From NCBI RefSeq assembly GCF_023952475.1, contig NZ_JALHRX010000015.1:91426-155425 (forward strand): a stretch of DNA of 64,000 nt. Direction: 5' to 3'. The notes below the pieces were generated by a model. The model was not told where the DNA came from, did not search any database, and saw only the letters and a program-made list of their open reading frames with translations. The stretch is from Cupriavidus sp. WGlv3. Its GTDB lineage: Bacteria > Pseudomonadota > Gammaproteobacteria > Burkholderiales > Burkholderiaceae. A program made the position numbers and the translations under genes. Shown here in pieces: positions 16,891 through 25,692 of this stretch (the first letter of the stretch is position 1; every line of letters starts with the position of its first letter).

Positions 16891-17223
16891 ATGCAGCCTG
16901 AACACGGAAACCTGCTCGCCGGCGTCCCGGCCGGCGCCGCGCAGGAAATCTTCGAGCCGCTGCTGCAGCGCCCGGGCCTGCGCATCGAGCGCATCGTCTC
17001 CAACGGCCAGGCCAGCCCGGATGGCTTCTGGTACGACAGCGCGGAGGCGGAGTGGGTGCTGCTGCTGAGTGGCAGTGCCGCGCTCGAGATCGAGGGGCAG
17101 CCCGGCGAGCATCGCATGGCGCCGGGTGACTGGCTGCACCTGCCGGCCCGCTGCCGGCACCGCGTCGCGTGGACCGATGCTGGCCAGCCTACCGTCTGGC
17201 TGGCCGTGCATCACGCCGCCTGA
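16891..17223 (+). CDS. Small cupin-domain protein
   Basis: 110 residues with one cupin barrel: E-W-V-L-L-L-S-G-S-A-A-L-E-I near 51-64, A-P-G-D-W-L-H-L-P-A at about 75-84, and C-R-H-R-V-A-W. The start ATG has a strong AAGGAGG about 8 bases upstream, better than the GTG at 16861. Metal ligands are partly visible, but the substrate is unknown. It may be cotranscribed with ftsK (32-base gap) and ends three bases from the convergent CMD gene. Confidence 0.83.
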   Translation: MQPEHGNLLAGVPAGAAQEIFEPLLQRPGLRIERIVSNGQASPDGFWYDSAEAEWVLLLSGSAALEIEGQPGEHRMAPGDWLHLPARCRHRVAWTDAGQPTVWLAVHHAA

Positions 17224-17225
17224 AG

Positions 17226-17822
17226 TTATGCGCCGGTCTGCTCGGGAAACACCGGCTCCCCAAGATTCAGCATCAACCGGTTCGCCCACGCGAAAATCGC
17301 GATCGAGTGGATCAGGTCCAGCATCTCCGCATCGGTCACGCCGGCCTCGCGCAGCGGCTTGAGCTGTGCGGCGGTGACTTCGGCCGGCCGCTCGGTCAGC
17401 TCCGCCGAGAACTTAGCGATGGCGCGTTCGCGCGCGGTGGTGCCGGCGCTGTGGGGGTCGTCGAAGACCTGGCGGATCACGTCGTTGCGCTTGGCCAGCT
17501 GTTCGAAGCGCTGGGCGTGGACCGAGGCGCAGTAGACGCAGCCGTTGATGCGCGACACCACCGTGGTCGACAGCTCGCGTTCGGCGCGCGGCATGCCGCC
17601 GGGCGCGTACATGATGGCGTTGAAGGCGGTCGAGCGCTGGCGCAGGATCTCGGGCTGGTGGACCAGGAAGCGGTAGTAGTCCTGCACCTTGGCCTTGGGG
17701 TGGCTCTCTTCGAGCACGGCGATCTGCTCGGGCGTGGCCTGGTCGAGATCGACCACGTCCAGCCATGCCTTCCAGTCGAGCACCTCGTTGGTGAAGCCGT
17801 GGGATTTGATGATTTCGCTCAT
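17226..17822 (-). CDS. Alkylhydroperoxidase-domain protein, Avi_7169-like (CMD fold)
   Basis: 198 residues with a carboxymuconolactone-decarboxylase (CMD) fold carrying the AhpD-type redox motif C-V-Y-C-A-S-V-H: Cys95, Cys98, His102. It resembles the family named after Agrobacterium vitis Avi_7169, which occurs beside a second CMD protein, as here. A peroxidase or thiol-redox function is inferred from the CxxC and His. Start overlaps the stop of the preceding CMD gene by ATGA, so they are coupled. Confidence 0.85.
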   Translation of the reverse strand: MSEIIKSHGFTNEVLDWKAWLDVVDLDQATPEQIAVLEESHPKAKVQDYYRFLVHQPEILRQRSTAFNAIMYAPGGMPRAERELSTTVVSRINGCVYCASVHAQRFEQLAKRNDVIRQVFDDPHSAGTTARERAIAKFSAELTERPAEVTAAQLKPLREAGVTDAEMLDLIHSIAIFAWANRLMLNLGEPVFPEQTGA

Positions 17823-18358
17823 GCCGGGGCTCCGTTTTCGTTCAAGGCATTCAAGGCTTTCAGTGCGTCCAGTCCGGCCACCAGCCGCACCTGGTAGGAC
17901 AGGAACGCGACCAGCTGTGCCAGCGTGACCACCGCCGGGGTGCTCAGGCCGGCGGCGGGCAGCGCCAGCAGCGCGGCCTGGTCGCCCTCGACCGGTTTCT
18001 CGATCAGCTTGCGGGTGAATTCCAGCATGGCGCGCAGGCGCGGCTCGGCGATGTCCGCGGGCCTGCCGTCGGCTGCGGCACGGACCTGGCTGGCATCGGT
18101 GCCGAGCTGTTCGAGCCGGTCGCGGTAGTGCTCGGCCAGTGCCGGCGATGGCGTCAGCCGGGCGGCGTACAGCGCCACCAGCAGCCGTTCCGCCAGCGAC
18201 AGGCCGGGCAGGCCGGGATCGAACAGGGCGTCGTAGCTGCCCTGGGTGGCAGCGACGACCTTGTCGCGCTGGTGCCGCAGGGCATGGGTGGCGCTGCCCG
18301 GCGCAAGGCCGGTGAGCTGGTCGATCAGGTCGACCGGGGAAGTCGGGGGCTGGGTCAT
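17819..18358 (-). CDS. CMD-domain protein, Avi_7170-like
   Basis: 179 residues, helical, CMD fold without a CxxC pair (no Cys pair is visible), matching the partner family Avi_7170. It likely forms a complex or pathway pair with the CxxC partner encoded directly downstream. The chosen ATG gives MTQPPTSPVDLIDQLTG. It lies 35 bases after the flavoprotein gene in the same operon. The exact reaction is unknown. Confidence 0.8.
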   Translation of the reverse strand: MTQPPTSPVDLIDQLTGLAPGSATHALRHQRDKVVAATQGSYDALFDPGLPGLSLAERLLVALYAARLTPSPALAEHYRDRLEQLGTDASQVRAAADGRPADIAEPRLRAMLEFTRKLIEKPVEGDQAALLALPAAGLSTPAVVTLAQLVAFLSYQVRLVAGLDALKALNALNENGAPA

Positions 18359-18393
18359 CGGACGCTCTTGTGTCGGTTGGGTCGGGGTGGATT

Positions 18394-19869
18394 TCAGGCC
18401 TTGGCGGTGCGCAGCGCCGGCGGCGGCGCCGGCACCCATTCGTCGCCGAAGACCTCGGGCTCGGTATAGGCCTGCAGCGCGGCGTAGTGCAGCTCGACAT
18501 CTTCCTGGTACAGCCGCGCGGCGATGCCCTGCCCAAGCCGGCGCGCACCGTCGCTGATCGCCGGGATGTCGCCGGAGACGGTGCCGTGCGACAGCGCCGC
18601 CGGATAGCAGAAGCAGTGGATGCGGGTCAGGCCCGGGCAGGCGCCGGGCGTCTTCTCCTGGAATTCGAAGGCTTCGCCGAGGTCGGGCGAATCGGACAGT
18701 TCACGGTCTTCCTGCCCCGCGGGCGGCGCATGGCGGTCGCGCCAGTAGCGGATATGCGGGGCGAAGGCGGCGAACTCCGGGCGCGTTTCCAGCGCGATGC
18801 GGAAGCCCGTGGAGAAGATCAGGAAGTCCAGTTCGAACTCGCCTTGCGGGGTGCGCACCTGCAGCACGTCGCCGCGCGCCTCGATCGCTTCCAGCGCGGC
18901 GCCCAGGTTGAAGTACGCATTGGCATGGCGCGACACCCGCAGCGTGCTGCCGCGCGGCGGCGGCACTTGCTGGCTGTTGATGTAATGGCGCAGGCGCCAT
19001 TTCCAGGCGTCGGGCAGGCCATAGTGGCCAAAGGTCAGGCCCGGGTTGCCGGCGCCCTTGCTCTTGTTGATGCGCGGAATGTCGGCGCGGCGGATCAGCA
19101 TCTCGACACTGGCGGCACCGGCCTCCAGCGCGGTCGCTGCGCTGTCCATGGCCGAGGCGCCGGCCCCGACCACGCCCACGCGCTTGCCGCGCAGCGCAGC
19201 GTAATCCATCTCATCCGACGAATGCGCCCACAGGTGGCGCGGCAGCGCGGCGGCCACCGGCGGCACGTAGGCGCCGCCGAGGCCGTCGCGGCCGGTGGCC
19301 AGCACCACGCGGCGCGCCAGCACCGTGCGCGGGCCGGCGGGGGCCTGCATCGACAGCGCCACCAGCCCGTCGGGGCGCGGCACGATCCGCTCGACCTGGT
19401 GTTCGTTGCGGATATCCAGCGCCAGCACCTGGCGGTACCAGCGCAGGTAATCCATCCATTGCAGGCGCGGGATCTTGTCCAGCGCCTGCCAAGCGGGCTC
19501 GCCGAACTGCGCCTCGAACCAGGCGCGGAAGGTCAGTGCCGGCAGGCCCAGCGCGGGGCCGGTCAGCTGCTTGGGCGAGCGCAGCGTCTCCATGCGCGCG
19601 GTGGTGGCCCACGGGCCCTCATAGCCCGCCGGGGCGCGGTCGAAGGCGCGCACGCGCACACCGAGGTGGGTCAGCGTGGCGCTCGCCGCGAGGCCGGCCA
19701 TGCCGCCGCCGATCACGGCGACGTCGAGCACCTCCTGCCCGTCGACGCTGCGCGGCATGGTCCAGGCCTTGGCGGGCAACTCCAGCCAGGACAGGTCCTG
19801 GCGCAGCCGGGCTTCGAGGGCGGCCAGGCCCTGGGGCGGGGGAACGGTCGCAACGGTTGGGTCAGTCAT
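18394..19869 (-). CDS. FAD-dependent monooxygenase-like flavoprotein
   Basis: 491 residues with two dinucleotide-binding motifs: G-G-G-M-A-G near residues 54-59 for FAD and V-G-A-G-A-S near 233-238 for NADPH, the layout of flavin-containing/Baeyer-Villiger-like monooxygenases. The classical FxGxxxHxxxW fingerprint is not obvious, so the reaction is open. It overlaps the upstream LysR gene by 8 bases and precedes two CMD genes, a four-gene operon that probably oxidises an imported small molecule. Confidence 0.8.
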   Translation of the reverse strand: MTDPTVATVPPPQGLAALEARLRQDLSWLELPAKAWTMPRSVDGQEVLDVAVIGGGMAGLAASATLTHLGVRVRAFDRAPAGYEGPWATTARMETLRSPKQLTGPALGLPALTFRAWFEAQFGEPAWQALDKIPRLQWMDYLRWYRQVLALDIRNEHQVERIVPRPDGLVALSMQAPAGPRTVLARRVVLATGRDGLGGAYVPPVAAALPRHLWAHSSDEMDYAALRGKRVGVVGAGASAMDSAATALEAGAASVEMLIRRADIPRINKSKGAGNPGLTFGHYGLPDAWKWRLRHYINSQQVPPPRGSTLRVSRHANAYFNLGAALEAIEARGDVLQVRTPQGEFELDFLIFSTGFRIALETRPEFAAFAPHIRYWRDRHAPPAGQEDRELSDSPDLGEAFEFQEKTPGACPGLTRIHCFCYPAALSHGTVSGDIPAISDGARRLGQGIAARLYQEDVELHYAALQAYTEPEVFGDEWVPAPPPALRTAKA

Positions 19870-20881
19870 GGCTTGTCAGTCCGGAATCTTGGGTGGGGAG
19901 GGCGACGGCATCTTCAGCGTTGCCGGCATCACCATAGAGCGATTGCAGCAGCGCGCCGTGCTCCGCCGGCTCGCGCCGTAGCAGGTCGGGCAGCAACGCG
20001 GCAGCGGCGTCGGCCACCGCCTGCACCAGCCCCTGCACGGCGGTGCTGGCCGGGCGTGCCTGCGGCGTGATCACCCCGAAGAAGAAAGGAATATCGGCAT
20101 CGATGGGCCGCACCGCGATATCGGCCAGCGGCAGCCCGCGCGCGGTCACCGGTTCCAGCAGCGCGATGCCCAGCCCCGCGCGCACCAGGGTCAGGGCGCT
20201 GATCGAGGTGTTGGTGTCGATCACGCCGGCCGCCGGCACGCCGGCTGCGGCCAGCGCGCGGTCGACGCGGCGGCGCAGCCGGTAGGGATTGTGCATGGTG
20301 ATCAGGCGGCGGCCGCGGCAGTCCTGCAAGGTGAGGGCGGGCTGCGCCGCGAGCGCATCGTCGGCGCGCAGCGCCGCCACGCAGGCGGACTGGCCGATCC
20401 AGTGCACGGTCACGCCGCGGTGTTCCAGCGGCAGGCTGTTCAGGCCGATGTCGGCGGCGCCGGTCAGCACCGCGTGCACTACCTGCTCCGGCGACTGGCT
20501 CTGCACCGCCACGCGCTCCGGCGCGCACAGCCCGCGCGCGAACGCCAGCGCCAGCGCTGGCGGCAACAGGCCCGCGGCCAGCGCCGGGGTGGCGGCAATG
20601 CGCAGCGGCCGGCCATCGCCGCGCGCCAGTGCCGCGGCGCGCGTGCGGATCTGCTGCATGCCCGCCAGCGTCTGCTCGACCTCGTCGTAGAGCAGGAAAC
20701 CCTGCTCGGTCGGGCTGACGCGCGGGCCGCTGCGGGTGAACAGGGCGAAACCGAGTTCGGCCTCCAGTTCCTGGATCAGCCGCGTGATCGCCGGCTGCGA
20801 GCGGCCGAGCAGCCGCCCGGCGGCGGTGACGCTACCGGTGGTGACGACTGCGGCGAAGGCTTCCAGTTGCCGGATTTCCAT
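19862..20881 (-). CDS. LysR family regulator of the CMD/flavoprotein operon
   Basis: 339 residues: N-terminal helix-turn-helix (G-S-V-T-A-A-G-R-L-L-G-R-S-Q-P-A-I-T-R-L-I) and an effector-binding domain. The Met at 20881 (MEIRQLEAFAAV) is the standard LysR start although the phase stays open upstream. Unusually, the regulator is the first gene of the operon it probably controls, with its end overlapping the flavoprotein start. It is also divergent from the transporter fusion, so both may be targets. Confidence 0.87.
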   Translation of the reverse strand: MEIRQLEAFAAVVTTGSVTAAGRLLGRSQPAITRLIQELEAELGFALFTRSGPRVSPTEQGFLLYDEVEQTLAGMQQIRTRAAALARGDGRPLRIAATPALAAGLLPPALALAFARGLCAPERVAVQSQSPEQVVHAVLTGAADIGLNSLPLEHRGVTVHWIGQSACVAALRADDALAAQPALTLQDCRGRRLITMHNPYRLRRRVDRALAAAGVPAAGVIDTNTSISALTLVRAGLGIALLEPVTARGLPLADIAVRPIDADIPFFFGVITPQARPASTAVQGLVQAVADAAAALLPDLLRREPAEHGALLQSLYGDAGNAEDAVALPTQDSGLTSHD

Positions 20882-21003
20882 GGCGCTCGGGCGGATCGGG
20901 ATGCGGAAACGAGTTGTATGTCTAAACTGGATTCTCACGCCTTCAACATGCGTAATGCAAATACTATTTCGGGATAAGTTCATACGCGGCCTATGATGTA
21001 GCG

Positions 21004-22590
21004 ATGCCGGGCGCACACCGGCGCCAGATCGGGACGGACGTGTTGGCCGGGATTCGTGGAAGTCAGGCAAGGGGGAGGCGGTGGCACCGGCTCGGCTTCG
21101 CCGTGGCCTGGGTGCTGGCTGCGGCACTGGCAACGAGCCTGCCGGCCCGCGCGGCGGAGCCGCTGCGCGTCGGTTCCAAGCGCTTCACCGAGTCATACAT
21201 CCTTGGCGAACTGCTGAGCCAGGCCGCCGGGCCGCCCGGCACCGCGCAGCACCAGCCCGGCCTGGGCAACACCGCGATCGTGTTCGCGGCGCTGAAGGCC
21301 GGCAGCATCGATCTCTACGCCGACTACACCGGCACGCTGGCCGCCGAAATCCTCAAGCTGCCGCCCGGTGCCGGCCTCGACCAGATCCGGCGCGCGCTGG
21401 CGCCGCTGGGGCTGGGCGCGGCGATTCCGCTGGGCTTCGAGAACACCTATGCGCTGGCCGTCTCCGACGCCCGCGCGGGGTCGTTGCAGCGCTTGAGCGA
21501 TCTGGCGGCGCAGCCCGGGCTCAGGCTCGGGCTGTCGCACGAGTTCCTCGGCCGCGCCGACGGCTGGCCCGGGCTGGCCAGCCGCTATGCCTTGCCGCAA
21601 CGCCCGCTCGGTCTCGACCACGGCGTCGCCTACGAGGCGCTGGCGGCAGGGCAGGTCGACGCCATCGACATCTATTCCACCGACGCCAAGATCCGCAAGT
21701 ACCGGCTGCGCGTGCTGACGGACGACCGGCATTACTTCCCGCGCTACGACGCCGTGGTGGTGTACCGCCTCGACGTGCCGCAGCGCTTCCCGCAGGCGTG
21801 GCAGGCGCTGCAACGGCTGGCCGGGCGCGTCAGCGCCGACGACATGATCGCCATGAACGCGGCGGCGGAGCTCGATGGCCAGCCGTTCGCCGCGATCGCG
21901 CGCGCCTTCCTGGACGGAGGCGGAGCGCAGGCAGCGCATGTCGCTGACGCACAGCGCAGCCGGCTGCTGACCGCGCTGTTCGGTCCCGACACCGCACGGC
22001 TGGCGCGGCGCCATGTCGGGCTGGTGGCGGGCGCGGTCGGTGCCGCGACGCTGGTGGGCGTGCCGCTGGGGATGCTGGCGGCGCGGCGCCGCCGCACCGG
22101 CCAGGCGGTGCTGGGCGCGGTCAGCGTGCTGCAGACGGTGCCGTCGCTGGCCTTGCTGGCGATGCTGATCCCGCTGCTGGGCCGCATCGGCGTGTGGCCG
22201 GCGATGGTGGCGCTGTTTCTCTATGCGCTGCTGCCGATCGTGCGCAATACCGCCACCGGGCTGGAGCAGGTGCCGCAGGGCATGCGCGATGCGGCGCGCG
22301 CGCTGGGGCTGCGCGGCGCGCAGGTGCTGCGCTACGTGGAGCTGCCGCTGGCCTTGCCGGTGCTGCTGGCCGGCGTCAAGACCGCGGCCATCATCAGCGT
22401 GGGCACGGCCACCATCGCGGCATTCGTCGGCGCCGGCGGCTTCGGCGAGCGCATCGCCACCGGGCTGGCGTTGAACGACACCACGCTGCTGCTCGCCGGC
22501 GCGATCCCGGCGGCAGTGCTGGCGCTGGTGGTGCAGGCTGGGTTCGAGGCGCTGGAGTGGGCGCTGCGCCGCCGGCGCGACGCGCGCTAG
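21004..22590 (+). CDS. Osmoprotectant-type ABC transporter, substrate-binding protein fused to permease
   Basis: 528 residues in one chain: signal-like hydrophobic segment (about 31-50), an OsmF/ProX-type binding domain (about 52-310; V-G-S-K-R-F-T-E-S, D-Y-T-G-T-L), then a five- to six-helix permease with the ABC coupling loop E-Q-V-P-Q-G-M-R-D-A-A-R-A-L-G-L. In the better known fusions the permease comes first; here the binding domain is N-terminal. No ATPase gene is adjacent. Ligands of the family are quaternary amines and similar compounds. The annotated ATG leaves a long basic N-terminus, so a later GTG (21040) is possible. The stop shares CTAG with the convergent MocR gene. Confidence 0.85.
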   Translation: MPGAHRRQIGTDVLAGIRGSQARGRRWHRLGFAVAWVLAAALATSLPARAAEPLRVGSKRFTESYILGELLSQAAGPPGTAQHQPGLGNTAIVFAALKAGSIDLYADYTGTLAAEILKLPPGAGLDQIRRALAPLGLGAAIPLGFENTYALAVSDARAGSLQRLSDLAAQPGLRLGLSHEFLGRADGWPGLASRYALPQRPLGLDHGVAYEALAAGQVDAIDIYSTDAKIRKYRLRVLTDDRHYFPRYDAVVVYRLDVPQRFPQAWQALQRLAGRVSADDMIAMNAAAELDGQPFAAIARAFLDGGGAQAAHVADAQRSRLLTALFGPDTARLARRHVGLVAGAVGAATLVGVPLGMLAARRRRTGQAVLGAVSVLQTVPSLALLAMLIPLLGRIGVWPAMVALFLYALLPIVRNTATGLEQVPQGMRDAARALGLRGAQVLRYVELPLALPVLLAGVKTAAIISVGTATIAAFVGAGGFGERIATGLALNDTTLLLAGAIPAAVLALVVQAGFEALEWALRRRRDAR

Positions 22591-24002
22591 CCGGACTGCT
22601 GCGCGATGAGGCGCCCGAGCGTCGCCACCGCGGCCTCGGCCTGGTCGTTCCACAGGTGGCCGTAGTTGAGCCGGATGCAGTTGCGATACCCCTGCCGGGC
22701 CGAGAAGATCGGCCCCGGCGCGATGCCGATGCCGGCTTCGAGCGCGGCATGGTGCAAGGCCAGCGCATCGAACCCGGCCGCGAATTCCACCCACAGGAAA
22801 TACCCGCCCTCCGGCCGCGACACCCGCACCTCTTCCGGGAAATGCTGGCCGATCGCGTCGATCATGCGGCCCTGCTGCATCTCCAGCACGTGGCGCAGCT
22901 TGCGCAGGTGCTTGTCGTAGCCGCCGTGCTGCAGGTATTCGGCCAGCGCCACCTGCGTCGGCACGCCGGCCGACAGCGTGGTCATCAGCTTGAGCCGCTG
23001 GATCGCCTCGCCAAAGCGGCCCGGCGCGACCCAGCCGATGCGGAAGCCCGGTGCCAGGGTCTTGGAGAACGAACTGCAATGCATTACCAGCCCGTGCGTA
23101 TCGAAGGCCTTGGCCGGCAGCGGGCAGCGGTTGCCGAAGTAGAGCTCGCCATAGACGTCGTCCTCGATCAGCGGCACCTGGTGGCGCGCGAGCAGGGCCA
23201 CCAGCGCCTTCTTCTTGTCCTCCGACATGCTGGCGCCGAGCGGATTCTGGAACTGCGTCATGAACCAGCATGCCTTGACCGGATGGCGCGACAGCGCCGT
23301 GTCGAGCGCGCCCAGGTCGATGCCTTCGGCGGGGTCGACCGGGATCTCGACGGCCTTGAGCCGCAGCCGCTCCAGCGCCTGCAGCGAGGCATAGAAGCCG
23401 GGCGATTCGATCGCGACCACGTCGCCCGGCTGCGTCACCGCCATCAGGCACAGGTTCAGCGCCTCGAGCGCGCCGTTGGTGACGACCAGGTCCTCGGCCG
23501 GCTGCGGCGCGCCCGCGCCGAGGTAGCGCAAGGCGATCTGGCGGCGCAGCGCGGCATTGCCCGGCGGCAGGTCGTTGACCGAGTACCACGGGTCGAGCGC
23601 GCGGCCGGCGCGCGCCAGCGACTTGCCCAGCCGCTCCCACGGGAACAGCTCGGGCGACGGAAAGGCCGAGCCGAACTGCACCAGCTCGCGGTCGCGCGCG
23701 CCTTCGAGCACGGCGAACACCAGCTTGGAAATGTCCACCTGCGTCGACACCTGCCGCGACGGGCGCGCCTGCGGCTGCGGCAGCTCGCGCCGCGCCGGAC
23801 CCGCCACGTAGTAGCCGGAGCGCTCGCGCGCCCGCACCAGCCCGCGCTCTTCCAGCCGGTAATACGCCTGGAACGCGGTCGACGGGCTGACGCCGTACTG
23901 GGCTACGGTCTTGCGGATCGACGGCAGGCGCGTGCCCGGGGGCAGGCTGCCGTTGCGGATATCGGCGGCCAGGGTTTCGGCTAGGGCTTCGTACCGTTTC
24001 AT
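22587..24002 (-). CDS. MocR/PdxR-type GntR regulator with aminotransferase domain
   Basis: 471 residues: GntR winged helix at 1-70 (P-S-I-R-K-T-V-A-Q-Y-G-V-S-P-S-T) and a fold-type I aminotransferase domain. The PLP-binding lysine is Lys314 in S-S-F-S-K-T-L-A-P-G-F-R, and D281-Y284 region residues are present. MocR proteins use PLP or amino compounds as effectors. Targets may be the convergent transporter or the divergent cytochrome/flavoprotein genes. The phase stays open far upstream, but MKRYEALAETLA is the natural start. Confidence 0.9.
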   Translation of the reverse strand: MKRYEALAETLAADIRNGSLPPGTRLPSIRKTVAQYGVSPSTAFQAYYRLEERGLVRARERSGYYVAGPARRELPQPQARPSRQVSTQVDISKLVFAVLEGARDRELVQFGSAFPSPELFPWERLGKSLARAGRALDPWYSVNDLPPGNAALRRQIALRYLGAGAPQPAEDLVVTNGALEALNLCLMAVTQPGDVVAIESPGFYASLQALERLRLKAVEIPVDPAEGIDLGALDTALSRHPVKACWFMTQFQNPLGASMSEDKKKALVALLARHQVPLIEDDVYGELYFGNRCPLPAKAFDTHGLVMHCSSFSKTLAPGFRIGWVAPGRFGEAIQRLKLMTTLSAGVPTQVALAEYLQHGGYDKHLRKLRHVLEMQQGRMIDAIGQHFPEEVRVSRPEGGYFLWVEFAAGFDALALHHAALEAGIGIAPGPIFSARQGYRNCIRLNYGHLWNDQAEAAVATLGRLIAQQSG

Positions 24003-24055
24003 GGTGGGGCACTGGGGCGGCGGCGGTAAGGGGATTATCGCCCGGGCGCAACCAA

Positions 24056-24086
24056 CTGATACGTAATTTTTCCGGTTATCTGATGC
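24056..24086. promoter_or_regulatory. Direct repeats CTGATAC/CTGATGC, candidate MocR site
   Basis: Two near-identical heptamers at 24056-24062 and 24080-24086, same orientation and 24 bases apart, in the gap between the MocR gene and the divergent DUF2970 gene. MocR regulators often bind direct repeats next to their own start. Short repeats like this arise by chance, so confidence is low. Confidence 0.25.
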
Positions 24087-24109
24087 TGGTATGGCTGGCG
24101 GCGACGGAC

Positions 24110-24115
24110 CATAAT
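24110..24115 (+). promoter_or_regulatory. Candidate -10 box for the DUF2970-cytochrome-flavoprotein run
   Basis: CATAAT (five of six consensus bases) lies 45 bases before the DUF2970 ATG. The matching -35 region around 24087-24092 is poor. It would drive the three-gene run 24161-27555. Confidence 0.3.
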
Positions 24116-24160
24116 CGGGCTCTCGTCCCGATACCCGTTGCCGTTGTGCCAGGAGATGCC

Positions 24161-24346
24161 ATGAACCCGTTGAGGCTGTTGCGGACCGTGCTGTGGGGCT
24201 TCTTCGGCCTGCGCCAGGGCAGCGAGCACCAGCGCGACCTGGACAATCTGCGCCCGGTGCCGCTGATCGTGACCGGCGTGGCCGTCGCCGCCGGACTGGT
24301 GGCCTGCCTGGTGCTGGCGGCCAACTGGGCCGTGTCGGCGGCATGA
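24161..24346 (+). CDS. DUF2970 small membrane protein
   Basis: 61 residues: an N-terminal amphipathic part (LRTVLWGFFGLRQ) and one transmembrane segment (about residues 35-56). It matches the short DUF2970 family of proteobacteria, function unknown. The ATG has GGAG 7 bases upstream. It precedes the cytochrome c gene by 13 bases, so it may be cotranscribed with the oxidase pair. Confidence 0.75.
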   Translation: MNPLRLLRTVLWGFFGLRQGSEHQRDLDNLRPVPLIVTGVAVAAGLVACLVLAANWAVSAA

Positions 24347-24359
24347 CCTGACTGCATCC

Positions 24360-25685
24360 ATGCGCTTCCCTTTCCACGGGCATGGCCTTGCTTTCTCCCG
24401 CGCGTTGCGCCAGCTGACCGGGCTGACGCTGGCCGTGCTGCTGCCCGCGGGCCTGGCGCAGGCCGCCGGCGACGCGCAGCAGGTCGAGCGCGGCCGCTAC
24501 CTGGCACGCATCGCCAACTGCGCCGCCTGCCATACCAGCACCGGCGGCAAGCCCTTTGCCGGCGGGCTGCCGATCCGCACCGCGGTCGGCACGCTCTATT
24601 CGACCAATATCACGCCCGATGCCGGCACCGGCATCGGCGCCTACACGCTGGCCGAGTTCGACCGCGCCGTGCGCCACGGCGTGGCGCGCGACGGCAAGCG
24701 CCTGTATCCGGCCATGCCGTATCCGTCGTATGCGCGCATGCAAGCCGGCGACGTGGCGGCCCTGTACGCCTACCTGCGCGCCGAGGTGGCGCCGGTGGCG
24801 CAGCGCAATCCCGCGCCGCAGATGCGCTGGCCGTTCGGCATGCGCGGCCTGCTGGCGGTGTGGAATGTGCTGTTTCTCGATGACGACCCGGTCCGCAACG
24901 ATCCGGCGCGCGTTGCCGCCTGGAACCGCGGCGCCTACCTGGTGCAGGCGGTGGCGCACTGCGGCGCCTGCCATACGCCGCGCGGCACGCTGTTCGCCGA
25001 GAAGGGTCTGGATGAGCGCAGCCGGCATTTCCTGGCCGGGGCCAGCGTGGAAGGGTGGTCCGCCACCAACCTGACCGGCGACCAGGTCACCGGGCTGGGG
25101 GCCTGGTCGCGCGCGGACATCGCCGAGTTCCTGCGCACCGGGCGCAATGCGCATGCGACCTCGTTCGGCCCGATGTCGACGGTGGTTTCCACCGCGACCC
25201 AGTACATGAGTCCGGCCGACCTCGACGCGGTTGCCGCCTACCTCAAGTCCCTGCCTGGCGCGCGCGGCGAAGTCAAGCCGTTCCGGCACGATCCCGCCAC
25301 CGCGCGGCAGCTGCGGCAGGGCCGCTTCGACCTGCCCGGCGCGCGCCAGTACGCGGTGTTCTGCATGCCGTGCCATGGTGCCGACGGCAAGGGCTTCGCC
25401 CGCGTCTTTCCGCCGCTGGCCGGCAACCCGACCGTGGCCGATCCGGATCCGGCATCGCTGGTCAACCTGCTGCTCGACGGCGCCGTCACCGCACGGGTGG
25501 CCACCGCGCCGTCGGATTACCACATGCCCGGCTATGGCTGGACCCTGGATGACCAGGAACTGGCCAATGTGCTGAGCTTTATCCGCGGCAGCTGGGGCAA
25601 CCGCGCCGCGCCGGTGGCGGAGGCCGACGTGGCCGCGCGGCGCCGGGCCCTGGCCACGCAGCGCCAGGCCGACGCCCAACCATGA
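24360..25685 (+). CDS. Triheme cytochrome c (dehydrogenase electron-acceptor subunit)
   Basis: 441 residues with a signal peptide (to about residue 36) and three CxxCH heme sites: Cys54-His58, Cys201-His205 and Cys335-His339. This is the layout of the cytochrome subunit of periplasmic alcohol, gluconate and sorbitol dehydrogenases, which passes electrons to the quinone pool or oxidase. The partner is probably the flavoprotein encoded 7 bases downstream. Confidence 0.9.
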   Translation: MRFPFHGHGLAFSRALRQLTGLTLAVLLPAGLAQAAGDAQQVERGRYLARIANCAACHTSTGGKPFAGGLPIRTAVGTLYSTNITPDAGTGIGAYTLAEFDRAVRHGVARDGKRLYPAMPYPSYARMQAGDVAALYAYLRAEVAPVAQRNPAPQMRWPFGMRGLLAVWNVLFLDDDPVRNDPARVAAWNRGAYLVQAVAHCGACHTPRGTLFAEKGLDERSRHFLAGASVEGWSATNLTGDQVTGLGAWSRADIAEFLRTGRNAHATSFGPMSTVVSTATQYMSPADLDAVAAYLKSLPGARGEVKPFRHDPATARQLRQGRFDLPGARQYAVFCMPCHGADGKGFARVFPPLAGNPTVADPDPASLVNLLLDGAVTARVATAPSDYHMPGYGWTLDDQELANVLSFIRGSWGNRAAPVAEADVAARRRALATQRQADAQP

Positions 25686-25692
25686 GTCGCCG

